Made by a program: the position numbers and the translations under genes. DNA of 46,452 bases from positions 1 through 46,452 of the forward strand of contig JAUVLV010000015.1 of the NCBI GenBank assembly GCA_030600545.1, given 5' to 3'. Of this stretch, positions 9,281 through 18,783 are shown in pieces. Every line of letters begins with the position of its first letter. The stretch's first letter is position 1. Under the pieces are notes generated by a model. The model was not told where the DNA came from and ran no database searches. It was given only the letters and a program-made list of their open reading frames with translations. Origin of the DNA: Candidatus Aegiribacteria sp. Lineage in GTDB: Bacteria > Fermentibacterota > Fermentibacteria > Fermentibacterales > JCC-6.

Positions 9281-11755
9281 GTGCCGGAAAAACTGACAGA
9301 GAAAGCACGGGCCGCTCTGGAAATATCGGTCCATGAAGCTGAACGATCAGGGCAGAGTAAGGTAGCCTCCGAGCACATTCTATTCGGTTTGATTTCTGTA
9401 AAGGGATCCGCGGCTTTGATCATTCTTCACGAGCTTGGCGTAAGAATTGGCGTATTGAGAACAAGGCTCGAGAACCTTATGCGCAGGCCGGTATCAAACG
9501 AGATAACCCTGCGTGAGGTAGGCTGGACCACCAAAGCCCGTCTGGTCAGGCGTGAGGCTATTAGAAGAGCTGTAAGCAGCGGTGCGGTTGAAACAGGTAC
9601 ACATCACCTTCTTATGGGTCTCATGTCAGTAGGAAACTGCCAGGCTTCCAGTATCCTCAGAGAAAAAGGCGTATTTCTGAAGGCCGCTGAAGAAGCTGCC
9701 GCAGAACTTCCACCTCATATTGAGTCAAACAGTGCTGAAAAACAGAAAAATATACAGGAAATACCGGGGATAGACTATTTCTCCAGAGATTTAACAAGAA
9801 TGGCAAGAGAGGGTAAGCTTGATCCTGTTATCGGCAGAGAACGGCAAATAAACAGGTTAATGCAGGTTCTTTGCCGAAGGAAGAAATCAAACCCTATTCT
9901 TATAGGAGAACCGGGCGTCGGAAAAACGGCAATTGTGGAAGGTCTTGCGGGGCTTATTTCCCAGGGGAAGACACCAGATCTGATAACGGGAAAACGGATA
10001 CTCGCCCTTGATATGGCCGCAGTGGTCGCGGGGACGAAATACCGGGGGCAGTTTGAGCAGAGACTGAAAAAATTGCTTGGAGAGATTTCCGAATCTGGAG
10101 ATATCATACTCTTTATCGATGAAGCGCATGTACTTGTTGGAGCCGGTGCAGCCGAGGGTGCCATGGATGCGGCCAATCTTCTTAAACCGGCCCTCGCAAG
10201 GGGGGAATTACAGTGTATCGCAGCCACGACACTTGATGAGTACAGGAAACGTATTGAGAAGGATGGAGCACTTGAGAGAAGATTCCAGCCCGTTCCTGTT
10301 GATCCTCCCGGAGTGAATGAGACGATCGAGATTCTGGAAGGCCTGAGGCAGAGGTACGAAGAACACCATGGAACGGTTTATACAGATGAAGCGGTGCAGG
10401 CTTCGGCAAAACTTGCTGCCAGGTATATCAGCGGCAGATTTCTCCCTGATAAAGCTATCGATGTCATGGATGAAGCGGGGGCGAAGAATAGAGTATCACA
10501 TTGCACTCTGCCTGATCACTTAAAAGAAATGATGAATGATCTTGCGGAACTCAAGAGCAGAAAAAAAGAAGCATCTCAGAACGATGAATTTGAAGGCATC
10601 CTGAGATTGCGGAAAGAAATAAAGAACTCTGAAAAGGAGCTTGCCGAAGCACGCTCCATCTGGCTGGCCGGTGTTCAGATATCTCCGGTTTCAGAAAAGC
10701 AGGTAGCTGAGGTAGTCGCGGATATGACAGGCATTCCTGTAAGCAGGGTTGGAAAGAGTGAGACCGCCAGACTTCTGGATCTTGGAGACAGGCTTGAGAG
10801 CAGGATTGTAGGACAGAAGGAAGCGATAGCAAGTATTACCAGTGCCATCAGACGTAGCCGGGTAGGGCTCCGGGACGTGAACAGACCGACTGGAACATTC
10901 CTTTTTCTGGGTCCTTCAGGGGTTGGAAAAACAGAGACAGCAAGAATACTTGCCGAACTTGTATTCGAAGATCCATCGGCTCTTATCAGGATAGATATGT
11001 CCGAATTCCAGCAGAGTTTTGCCGGATCAAGGCTGATTGGCGCGCCTCCAGGATATGTAGGCTACGATGAGGGAGGACAACTGACGGAAAAAGTTCGTAG
11101 AAGACCTTACTCCATAGTACTTTTTGATGAAATTGAGAAAGCGCATACTGATCTTTACAATATGCTCCTGCAGGTTATGGACTACGGCAGGATGACCGAT
11201 AATTACGGCAGAGAGATAGATTTCACGAACACAATTCTGATAATGACAAGCAACATTGCCTCCAGAGACCTTCTCAGCAGAGGCAAACTGGGATTTTCAA
11301 CGGATGACAAAGCTACCGAAACCGAACGAATTGACGAATTGGTGATGGATGCCGTGAAAAACCAGTTCAACCCGGAGTTTCTCAACAGGCTGGACGAGAT
11401 CGTAATATTCAACCCCCTCGAATTCTCTGATATGGAGAAAATCGTTTCCCTTCAGATGAAGGATGTTGAAGAGCGATTGGAAGAACTTGGTATCTCTCTT
11501 GTTCTGTCTCCCGAGGCCATAACACTCATAACAGAAGCCGGTTACGATCCTGAGGCCGGAGCAAGACATATAAGAAGAACGATAAGAAGGCTGCTTGAGG
11601 ATCCGCTGACGGATTCAATATTGAGAAGTGAATTCTCATCAGGAGACACGATTCTTGCAGTGCGGGATGGTAATCGTATCGTTTTCAGGATACCGAGGGA
11701 AAACAGTGAGAATGAAATTACATCGAACACAATACATGGAAGAGTTGAGAATTGA
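9281..11755 (+). CDS. clpC: ATP-dependent Clp protease ATP-binding subunit, ClpC-type
   Basis: 824 aa. Clp_N repeats, two Walker A motifs (GEPGVGKTAIVEGLA; GPSGVGKTETARIL), a UVR-like middle region, and GAPPGYVGYDEGGQLTEKVRRRPYSIVLFDEIEKAH. Confidence 0.95.
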   Translation: MPEKLTEKARAALEISVHEAERSGQSKVASEHILFGLISVKGSAALIILHELGVRIGVLRTRLENLMRRPVSNEITLREVGWTTKARLVRREAIRRAVSSGAVETGTHHLLMGLMSVGNCQASSILREKGVFLKAAEEAAAELPPHIESNSAEKQKNIQEIPGIDYFSRDLTRMAREGKLDPVIGRERQINRLMQVLCRRKKSNPILIGEPGVGKTAIVEGLAGLISQGKTPDLITGKRILALDMAAVVAGTKYRGQFEQRLKKLLGEISESGDIILFIDEAHVLVGAGAAEGAMDAANLLKPALARGELQCIAATTLDEYRKRIEKDGALERRFQPVPVDPPGVNETIEILEGLRQRYEEHHGTVYTDEAVQASAKLAARYISGRFLPDKAIDVMDEAGAKNRVSHCTLPDHLKEMMNDLAELKSRKKEASQNDEFEGILRLRKEIKNSEKELAEARSIWLAGVQISPVSEKQVAEVVADMTGIPVSRVGKSETARLLDLGDRLESRIVGQKEAIASITSAIRRSRVGLRDVNRPTGTFLFLGPSGVGKTETARILAELVFEDPSALIRIDMSEFQQSFAGSRLIGAPPGYVGYDEGGQLTEKVRRRPYSIVLFDEIEKAHTDLYNMLLQVMDYGRMTDNYGREIDFTNTILIMTSNIASRDLLSRGKLGFSTDDKATETERIDELVMDAVKNQFNPEFLNRLDEIVIFNPLEFSDMEKIVSLQMKDVEERLEELGISLVLSPEAITLITEAGYDPEAGARHIRRTIRRLLEDPLTDSILRSEFSSGDTILAVRDGNRIVFRIPRENSENEITSNTIHGRVEN

Positions 11756-13983
11756 GATATAGTATAGCATTTCTGGTACTTGTGATATCAGTTTCGCTCG
11801 CGCTTGAGGTTGGTCTGGTGGAAGTGACCGGTAATTCCTTCGTGAGCACAGACCTTATTACAAGGGTTTTCGGACTGGAAACAGGGGATGTTTATACATC
11901 TGCTGCTGCCAGCAGGGGAACCAGGGATCTTTTCGGACTGGGATATTTCAGCAGTATCGAATTGCAGGCTGACACATCCGGTGGAGTTACCAACCTTCTT
12001 ATTGTCGTAAACGAGAACAGGCTGCTCAGCAGAATTGAATTCAGCAATCCCGAATGTCTTGATGAGGACGATGTTCTTGATTCACTCTCACTGTTTCCCG
12101 GTCAGACCGTTTCACCGGGACAGGTTGAAGAGGCGCGCATGGTAGTACTGCATTTCTACGCTGAAAAACACAGGCACCAGGCTGTGGTTACACCCGTATG
12201 GATTGAACCTGACAGCGGCAACAGAAGCGTTCTGGTATTCGAATGTGAAGAGGGGCAGGACATCAGAGTCGGGGAGATAGATTTCTTTGGCAATACGGTA
12301 TTCAATGATGGAAAACTACGCGGCGAAATGGATACAAGGCAGGATTCCTTCTGGCGGTCAGGAAGGTACAGAAAAAGTGAGTTTGACGCCAGCCTTGATT
12401 CTGTGATAGTCTACTATCAGAACCATGGATATCCCGAAGCCAGGATTCTTGATGTTGAGGAATCGATGCTCGAAGACGATCGGCATCTGAAGTTCGAAAT
12501 TACGATTGATGAAGGAGGATACCGCACATTCGGTAACATTTCATTTTCGGGCAATGAAGCATTTCCGGATTCAATCCTTCTACCAGCCATGGATATGGAA
12601 CCGGGGGATGAGTACAGCAGTGAGAAGCTCAGTTCCTCCCTTATGACAATGTACGAAATGTTTCAGGAACTGGGATATTTCTATGCAGGTATCGATCCGG
12701 TGATATCTGCCGGTGAAGCTGAAGGATCTCTGGATGTTGCCTATATAGTAACCGAAGGCGAGAGGGCTCACATCCGCAGGATAGAAATCACAGGGAACAA
12801 CAGAACGCTGGAAAATGTCATCAGGAGGGAGTTAACCGTTTATCCCGGAGACATGTTCCGGAGGTCGGCTCTTATGAGAAGTTACAGGAATATCTACTAC
12901 CTGAATTATTTCAGCAATGTTGGTGTGGATTTCCGTTATCTGGAAGATTCACCTGATGTTGACATTCTCTTTGATCTCGAAGAGAAAACTACAGGAAAAG
13001 CTGGAATAGGAGCGGCATACGGAGGCGGTACAGGATTCAGCGGATTCGTTGAACTGGGCGAGACCAATCTGTTCGGACGTGGACAGAATGTTACCTTCAA
13101 TTACAAATTCTCCAAAACCCAGCAGGATATCCAGGTTAGTTTCACAGAACCGTGGTTTATGGATACACCTCTGTCACTTGGCGGCGAGCTCTTTCATACT
13201 ACCTACAATGAATCGGAATATGACCGCCGCAGGACGGGGGGAGCTGTCATAGTAGGCCGTTCTCTTCCATGGGTGGACTACGCATCAGCATCAATTAAGT
13301 ACAGTCTGGAAAAGGTCGATGTATTTGATATTACATCCGATACTACAAGTTACTATTACTCACTCCGTGATATAGACTGGCCCAGGTGGACAAGTACTGT
13401 CAGATTGAATTTTACAAGAGATAGCCGGGACAGGCAGATGTTCGCCTCCAGAGGTTCCAGAAACAGCCTTACCGGTGAGTTTGCCGGGGGTGCCCTGGGC
13501 GGCAATATCGGATTCCAGAAATACCTTATCGATTCAAGCTGGTACGTTCCATCCTTCTGGAAATTCATCTTTTTCCTGAGAGCAAGAGCAGGAATGGTGA
13601 CTTCTCTGGCTGGCAATGAACCTCCGGCGTACGAGCTTTTCGAATTGGGAGGAACAGGTTTTTATGGCGTCAGGGGGTATGGCTCCGAGACAATCGTTGC
13701 CCGGGACGGTTATGAAACTGTAGGTGGAAGATCAATGCTCATACTGACCGCTGAATACAGATGTCGAATCATCGATCAGCTTCAGCTGGCTTTATTTGCA
13801 GATGCCGGGAATACCTGGGATTCATGGTCTTCAAGTGATTTTTCCGATCTGAACCGGGGAGCCGGAATCGGAATAAGGATCGAAGTACCTATGCTGGGTG
13901 TCATCGGATTCGATTACGCCTATGGCTTTGATGGTCCGCAGCGCGGCTGGGAACCGCATTTTCAATTTGGTACAATATTCTGA
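11752..13983 (+). CDS. bamA: Outer membrane protein assembly factor BamA
   Basis: 743 aa. Signal peptide, multiple POTRA repeats (e.g. IRRIEITGNNRTLENVIRRELTVYPGDMFRRSAL), C-terminal barrel with GTGFYGVRGYGSETI and terminal Phe. Confidence 0.94.
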   Translation: MRYSIAFLVLVISVSLALEVGLVEVTGNSFVSTDLITRVFGLETGDVYTSAAASRGTRDLFGLGYFSSIELQADTSGGVTNLLIVVNENRLLSRIEFSNPECLDEDDVLDSLSLFPGQTVSPGQVEEARMVVLHFYAEKHRHQAVVTPVWIEPDSGNRSVLVFECEEGQDIRVGEIDFFGNTVFNDGKLRGEMDTRQDSFWRSGRYRKSEFDASLDSVIVYYQNHGYPEARILDVEESMLEDDRHLKFEITIDEGGYRTFGNISFSGNEAFPDSILLPAMDMEPGDEYSSEKLSSSLMTMYEMFQELGYFYAGIDPVISAGEAEGSLDVAYIVTEGERAHIRRIEITGNNRTLENVIRRELTVYPGDMFRRSALMRSYRNIYYLNYFSNVGVDFRYLEDSPDVDILFDLEEKTTGKAGIGAAYGGGTGFSGFVELGETNLFGRGQNVTFNYKFSKTQQDIQVSFTEPWFMDTPLSLGGELFHTTYNESEYDRRRTGGAVIVGRSLPWVDYASASIKYSLEKVDVFDITSDTTSYYYSLRDIDWPRWTSTVRLNFTRDSRDRQMFASRGSRNSLTGEFAGGALGGNIGFQKYLIDSSWYVPSFWKFIFFLRARAGMVTSLAGNEPPAYELFELGGTGFYGVRGYGSETIVARDGYETVGGRSMLILTAEYRCRIIDQLQLALFADAGNTWDSWSSSDFSDLNRGAGIGIRIEVPMLGVIGFDYAYGFDGPQRGWEPHFQFGTIF

Positions 13984-14058
13984 TAGACAACCGAACGTAC
14001 CCGGAATCCCGGATCGCTTATTTAAGACTGATCGTTACGTATTTGGAGGATTACAGTT

Positions 14059-14565
14059 ATGAAAACGGCTATACTTTTAGCTGCTGTTGTTGCTTCGTTC
14101 ATCGCAGCACAGACAATCGCAGTGATCGATTCGGAAAGAATATTCGATAATCTGGGTGAGGTTACCGACGCGACAGAGCTTCTTGAAAATGAGATCCTGG
14201 AATGGGAAGCCCGTGCGGATTCGCTTCAGGATGAGATCGATGCCATTGAGACCGATCTCGAATATACGATGGTAATGAGTCCTGACCGGAGAAGGGAGAG
14301 GGAAGTCCTTCTAGAAGATAAATCAGTGGAACTTCAGGATTTCCTTTCGCGGACATTCGGCCCGGGAGGTCTGGTCGAATCGCGAAACAGTCAGCTTGTA
14401 TCACCAATAGTAGCCAGTATTAACGAAGCGGTTCAGGAGATAAGCCTTGAGGAAGGCTACGATATCGTATTGGATACATCGGGTGGATTGGTAGTATATG
14501 TATCCAATTCAATTGATATAACAGATATGGTTCTTGAAAAACTATCTACCGGAAGCAGCGACTGA
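14059..14565 (+). CDS. OmpH/Skp-like periplasmic chaperone
   Basis: 168 aa. Signal peptide, then [19 protein letters not shown] and coiled-coil; C-terminal [32 protein letters not shown]. Located between bamA and lpxD. Confidence 0.87.
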   Translation: MKTAILLAAVVASFIAAQTIAVIDSERIFDNLGEVTDATELLENEILEWEARADSLQDEIDAIETDLEYTMVMSPDRRREREVLLEDKSVELQDFLSRTFGPGGLVESRNSQLVSPIVASINEAVQEISLEEGYDIVLDTSGGLVVYVSNSIDITDMVLEKLSTGSSD

Positions 14566-14566
14566 T

Positions 14567-15589
14567 ATGAAGCTATCCATCCTGGCCGGAAAGCTCAACG
14601 GAAAACTTGAGGGACCGGATGGAGATATAGAAGTCGAGGGTGTGTCCACACTTCAGGATGCGAAACCTGACCAGATCTGCTACTACGGCAACAGACTTTA
14701 CAGGAAATATCTTAAATCCACCAGTGCCCTTGCTGTAATATCCAGAGAAATGGTTGAATCCTCAGCAGCGAACATCATTCTGGTAGAGAAACCCTATAAC
14801 GCTTTCAGGGAAGCACTGATCCTTTTCAGGAAGGAAACACCGTCTGGTTTCAGCGGAATTCATCCCACTTCCGTGATTCACCAGGATTCGGTAATCGAAC
14901 GGGATGTAACGGTAAAACCGAACGCTGTTGTTGATGCCCGTGCCAGGATTGGCAGGGGCGCTTTGATAGGTGCGGGTACCTTCATCGGTCCGGGAGTTAC
15001 CATTGGCCGTGATACTGTTATTAACTCAGGAGTAAGGGTTTATCATGACTGCGTCGTAGGCAGCCGTGTGATAATTCATTCGGGGGCGGTAATCGGATCC
15101 GACGGATTCGGTTTCATAGCCGACCCCGATGGTCATCTCAAGGTACCCCAGAACGGTAATGTCGTTATTGAGGATGATGTTGAAATCGGCGCGGGATGCA
15201 CAATCGACAGAGCTGTAACCGGCAGTACTGTAATAGGCAGGTTCTCCAAGCTGGACAATCTTGTTCATATCGCTCATAATGTAACGGTTGGTTCGGGCTG
15301 CCTGATCGCGGCACAAACCGGAATAGCAGGCAGTACTGTAATCGGATCAGGCGTAACCTTTGGTGGTCAATCGGGCATAACAGGACATATTACTATCGGG
15401 GATGGCGCCGTAATCGCAGCTCAGGCCGGAGTAATGAAAGCTGTGCCACCCGGAGTTACAGTATCCGGTTATCCAGCTCGCTCACACATGAAATCACTTC
15501 GGGTGAATGCCGCACTGGCTGATCTACCTGATTTCAGAAGAAAAGTTATGAAATTTATGGAGAAGTTCAGTAATACAGAAGAGGAATAA
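14567..15589 (+). CDS. lpxD: UDP-3-O-acylglucosamine N-acyltransferase
   Basis: Start placed at ATG 14567 (track starts at 14534). Left-handed beta-helix hexapeptides; [40 protein letters not shown] is an LpxD motif. Confidence 0.95.
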   Translation: MKLSILAGKLNGKLEGPDGDIEVEGVSTLQDAKPDQICYYGNRLYRKYLKSTSALAVISREMVESSAANIILVEKPYNAFREALILFRKETPSGFSGIHPTSVIHQDSVIERDVTVKPNAVVDARARIGRGALIGAGTFIGPGVTIGRDTVINSGVRVYHDCVVGSRVIIHSGAVIGSDGFGFIADPDGHLKVPQNGNVVIEDDVEIGAGCTIDRAVTGSTVIGRFSKLDNLVHIAHNVTVGSGCLIAAQTGIAGSTVIGSGVTFGGQSGITGHITIGDGAVIAAQAGVMKAVPPGVTVSGYPARSHMKSLRVNAALADLPDFRRKVMKFMEKFSNTEEE

Positions 15590-15592
15590 TAA

Positions 15593-16909
15593 ATGAACCA
15601 TTATCAGACTACACTTAAAAAGCAGGTTGTTTGCAGCGGAATCGGTCTTCATCTTGGCAAAGAGACTGCTATCACTTTCAAACCTGCTCCAGCAGATACT
15701 GGAATCGTATTCGTGAGGATGGATGTGCCAGGCAGACCCAGAATAAAAGCCTGCGTTGAGAATGTCAGGCAGGTAGAAGAGCAGTCGAGAAGAACTACTC
15801 TCGGTTACGATTACTACGAAGTTCATACTGTTGAGCACGTTCTTTCCGCACTGTACGGCCTCGGGATAGATAATTGCATTATTGAACTTGATTCCGACGA
15901 GCCTCCCGAACCCGAAGATGGTTCTATCAGAAAATATATAGAAGTGCTTGAGAGTGGCGGAATTGAGAAAATTGAGGGCAAGCTGTGCAAGATAATCAAG
16001 ATCGAAAAGCCAATCAGCATTGATTCATTCGGAGCCAGCCTTACAGCTGTACCATACGATGGCCTGAAGATCAGTTTTACAATTAATTACGACAATCCTG
16101 TTCTGGGAACACAGTATCTTTCCATCGACATTACTCCTGATTCCTTTAAAAATGAAATCGCTCCAGCTAGAACATTCTGCCTTTACGAAGACGTAAAACA
16201 CCTTCAGGAAAAGAACCTGATCAAGGGAGGAACGCTGGAAAACGCTGTTGTAGTTGGTGATGATGGAATCCTCAACGATGAACCACTGAGATTTCCGGAT
16301 GAATTCGTACGGCACAAGATATTAGATCTCATTGGAGATCTTTCGTTATTGGGCGCAAGGCTTAATGGTCATATCATATCTGCCAAATCCGGCCATGCAT
16401 CCAACGTGCAATTCGTTAAGAAAATTGGAGAAGCACATAGAATAGTTAAAAATTCACTCCCGCTTGCTGAAAAGAAATGGGACATTAACGATATTATGGA
16501 TCTGCTTCCCCACAGGTATCCATTCCTCCTTGTGGACAGGGTGCTTGAAGTTGAAGCGAACAAGAGAATAGTAGGTCTGAAGAATGTCTCCATAAATGAA
16601 TCCTTTTTTCAGGGTCATTTTCCCGGGAAACCCATAATGCCCGGTGTGCTGATAATCGAGGCGATGGGACAGGTAGGCGGGCTTATGCTGTTCAACTCGG
16701 TTGATAAACCTACCAACTGGCTTGTTTACTTCACGGGACTTGACAAAGTCAGGTTCAGAAACCCGGTTCAGCCCGGGGATCAGGTTATTTTTGAATTGGA
16801 AATGATTCAGAGAAGAGGCCCCATGTGCAAAATGAAAGGTGTCGCAAAGGTTGACGGTAAAATAGTGGTAGAAGCGATGCTCATGGCTATGCTGTTGGAG
16901 AAGGAATGA
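15593..16909 (+). CDS. lpxC-fabZ: Bifunctional UDP-3-O-acyl-N-acetylglucosamine deacetylase / 3-hydroxyacyl-ACP dehydratase (LpxC-FabZ fusion)
   Basis: 438 aa. LpxC part: SGIGLHLG, VEHVLSALYG, HKILDLIGDLSLLG. FabZ part: INDIMDLLPHRYPFLLVDRV, FQGHFPGKPIMPGVLIIEAMGQ. Confidence 0.95.
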   Translation: MNHYQTTLKKQVVCSGIGLHLGKETAITFKPAPADTGIVFVRMDVPGRPRIKACVENVRQVEEQSRRTTLGYDYYEVHTVEHVLSALYGLGIDNCIIELDSDEPPEPEDGSIRKYIEVLESGGIEKIEGKLCKIIKIEKPISIDSFGASLTAVPYDGLKISFTINYDNPVLGTQYLSIDITPDSFKNEIAPARTFCLYEDVKHLQEKNLIKGGTLENAVVVGDDGILNDEPLRFPDEFVRHKILDLIGDLSLLGARLNGHIISAKSGHASNVQFVKKIGEAHRIVKNSLPLAEKKWDINDIMDLLPHRYPFLLVDRVLEVEANKRIVGLKNVSINESFFQGHFPGKPIMPGVLIIEAMGQVGGLMLFNSVDKPTNWLVYFTGLDKVRFRNPVQPGDQVIFELEMIQRRGPMCKMKGVAKVDGKIVVEAMLMAMLLEKE

Positions 16910-17667
16910 TCCATCCGACTGCCGTAATTGACTCCGATCTGCCCGGCGATGTCGAGATCGGGCCATATGCGGTTATCGGCCCGGAAGTACAACTTGGAAA
17001 AGGAGTACGAATCGGACCCCATGCCTATGTAACCGGGCCTGCACTGATAGGTGATTCTGTTTCTATCGGCCCATCAGCAGTTATAGGTACCGACCCGCAG
17101 GACTTGAAGTATAACGGTGAACGGACAGAGGTAATAATAGGTTCCGGAACAGTCATTCGCGAATTCGCCAATATCAACAGAGGAACAATTGAATCCGGCA
17201 GAACATCTGTTGGATCAGATTGTCTTATAATGGCTTATGTACATGTTGCCCATGACTGCACTATAGGTGACAGGACAATTCTTGCTAACGCGGTAAACAT
17301 GGCGGGACATGTGGAGATAGGTTGCGATGTCACCATTGGGGGTGTTGTTCCGATTCACCAGTTCGTTCGGATTGGTGATCATGTCATGATCGGTGGCGGA
17401 TACAGGGTCAGCAAAGACGTTCCTCCCTTTGTTCTCGCGGGTGGAACTCCCCTGGCAGTACTCTCGCTGAACAAGATTGGACTTCGCAGAAAAGGTTTCT
17501 CTCGTGAAAGGCTCAACAATCTTGACATCGTGTTCAGGTATCTCTTCAGAGAAAATGGTATTCTCACTTCAAAGGCCCGCGGTCTGACAGAAGACAATAG
17601 TATCTCCGATGAAGCAAAACAGCTGGCTGATTTTATTCTATCAAGCTCAAGAGGAGTCATCAGCTGA
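16906..17667 (+). CDS. lpxA: Acyl-ACP--UDP-N-acetylglucosamine O-acyltransferase
   Basis: 253 aa. IHPTAVIDSDLPGDVEIGPYAVIGPEV, IGTDPQDLKYNGERTEVIIG, and NINRGT (LpxA). Confidence 0.96.
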   Translation: MIHPTAVIDSDLPGDVEIGPYAVIGPEVQLGKGVRIGPHAYVTGPALIGDSVSIGPSAVIGTDPQDLKYNGERTEVIIGSGTVIREFANINRGTIESGRTSVGSDCLIMAYVHVAHDCTIGDRTILANAVNMAGHVEIGCDVTIGGVVPIHQFVRIGDHVMIGGGYRVSKDVPPFVLAGGTPLAVLSLNKIGLRRKGFSRERLNNLDIVFRYLFRENGILTSKARGLTEDNSISDEAKQLADFILSSSRGVIS

Positions 17668-18170
17668 CGGTTTCATGCGTTTTTCTGTTACCGATTCTGT
17701 TTGTTATTTCCATAGTAGATCCAAGTGGTGGGGATGATGGATACACATACAGGGACAGCCTCTATAATGACAGTACTGAAGTGAGCCGTTATCAAAGTAC
17801 GGACATAACTTCAGTCGTAAGAAAAAACCCGTCAACAGCCATTCTGCGTTCCGCGGTACTACCCGGGTGGGGTCAATTCTACAACGATGAACCTTTGAAG
17901 GGCGTGCTGTTCGGTACAGTGGAACTGGGATTGCTTTCATGGCTGATTGCTGAACATATAGCCTCTGAAGACGCAAGAAACAGCAATGATGATTCCGCCT
18001 ACCAGCTGCACAGCCAGAGAAGACTTGATCTTATCTGGTACACATCCGCTGCATGGCTCTTTGGCATGCTTGATGCGTACGTTGATGCCTATCTGTATTC
18101 TTTCAGCACGGAGAACGAGGAATTCGAGAAAGAAACAGGTATCGGCGCAGCAGTCTTCATCGATTTGTGA
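17664..18170 (+). CDS. DUF5683-like membrane protein, likely with N-terminal signal/TM segment; start uncertain
   Basis: NPSTAILRSAVLPGWGQFYNDEPLKGVLFGTVELGLL is DUF5683-like. The track starts at GTG 17781, but the frame is open upstream to CTG 17664 (SVFLLPILFVISIV-type hydrophobic stretch), with GAGGAG at 17651-17656. Confidence 0.7.
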   Translation: MTVSCVFLLPILFVISIVDPSGGDDGYTYRDSLYNDSTEVSRYQSTDITSVVRKNPSTAILRSAVLPGWGQFYNDEPLKGVLFGTVELGLLSWLIAEHIASEDARNSNDDSAYQLHSQRRLDLIWYTSAAWLFGMLDAYVDAYLYSFSTENEEFEKETGIGAAVFIDL

Positions 18171-18183
18171 AAGGGAATAAGGA

Positions 18184-18783
18184 ATGCTTCTGAGTGTATT
18201 ACTGATGATGGCAGGTGAAGAAGAGAATCCTGACATCGAGCTGCTCAGGAAAGCTAAGAATGGAGACCGCGATGCTTTTGGAGAATTGTTCAGGAAATAC
18301 GAGAAGCGGGTATTCAGAGTGGCCAGGCGGATGTGCGGAAGCGATGATGAAGCCTGGGATATCACTCAGGACGCATTTATCAGAGCTATGCAGGCAATGG
18401 ATAGATTCGATACGAAGTACCGCTTCTTCACCTGGATATACAGGATTACAACTAACCTCGCGATCAACTACTCAAAAAAGAAGATGAGAAGGCGGGAAGT
18501 GCATTTCGAAGAAGCTTACAGTGCTGAGGGACAGCAGGTGATCGAAGATAACCTGGCTGACAGAGCCGCAGGTGAACAGCTGGCAAGGTCTGTAACAAAG
18601 GCTGTAGAAAAGCTTACTCCCGCACTGAAGGTTGTCTTTGTATTAAGGGTCGATCAGCAGCTGAGTTACCAGGAGATAGCCGAGAGCCTTGATATTGCCA
18701 TAGGAACCGTAATGTCCAGACTCAACCGGGCAAGGGATAAGATAAGGGAAGAACTGGGTTTGATGCTTGGAGAATGGGAATGA
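18184..18783 (+). CDS. RNA polymerase ECF-type sigma factor
   Basis: 199 aa. DAFGELFRKYEKRVFRVARRMCGSDDEAWDITQDAFIRAMQAMDRFD (region 2) and LDIAIGTVMSRLNRARDKIREEL (region 4). Confidence 0.95.
   Translation: MLLSVLLMMAGEEENPDIELLRKAKNGDRDAFGELFRKYEKRVFRVARRMCGSDDEAWDITQDAFIRAMQAMDRFDTKYRFFTWIYRITTNLAINYSKKKMRRREVHFEEAYSAEGQQVIEDNLADRAAGEQLARSVTKAVEKLTPALKVVFVLRVDQQLSYQEIAESLDIAIGTVMSRLNRARDKIREELGLMLGEWE

Noticed and set aside
13984-14058. Possible small RNA or terminator between bamA and ompH
   Set aside because: Only about 75 nt, with no convincing stem plus T-tract by eye.
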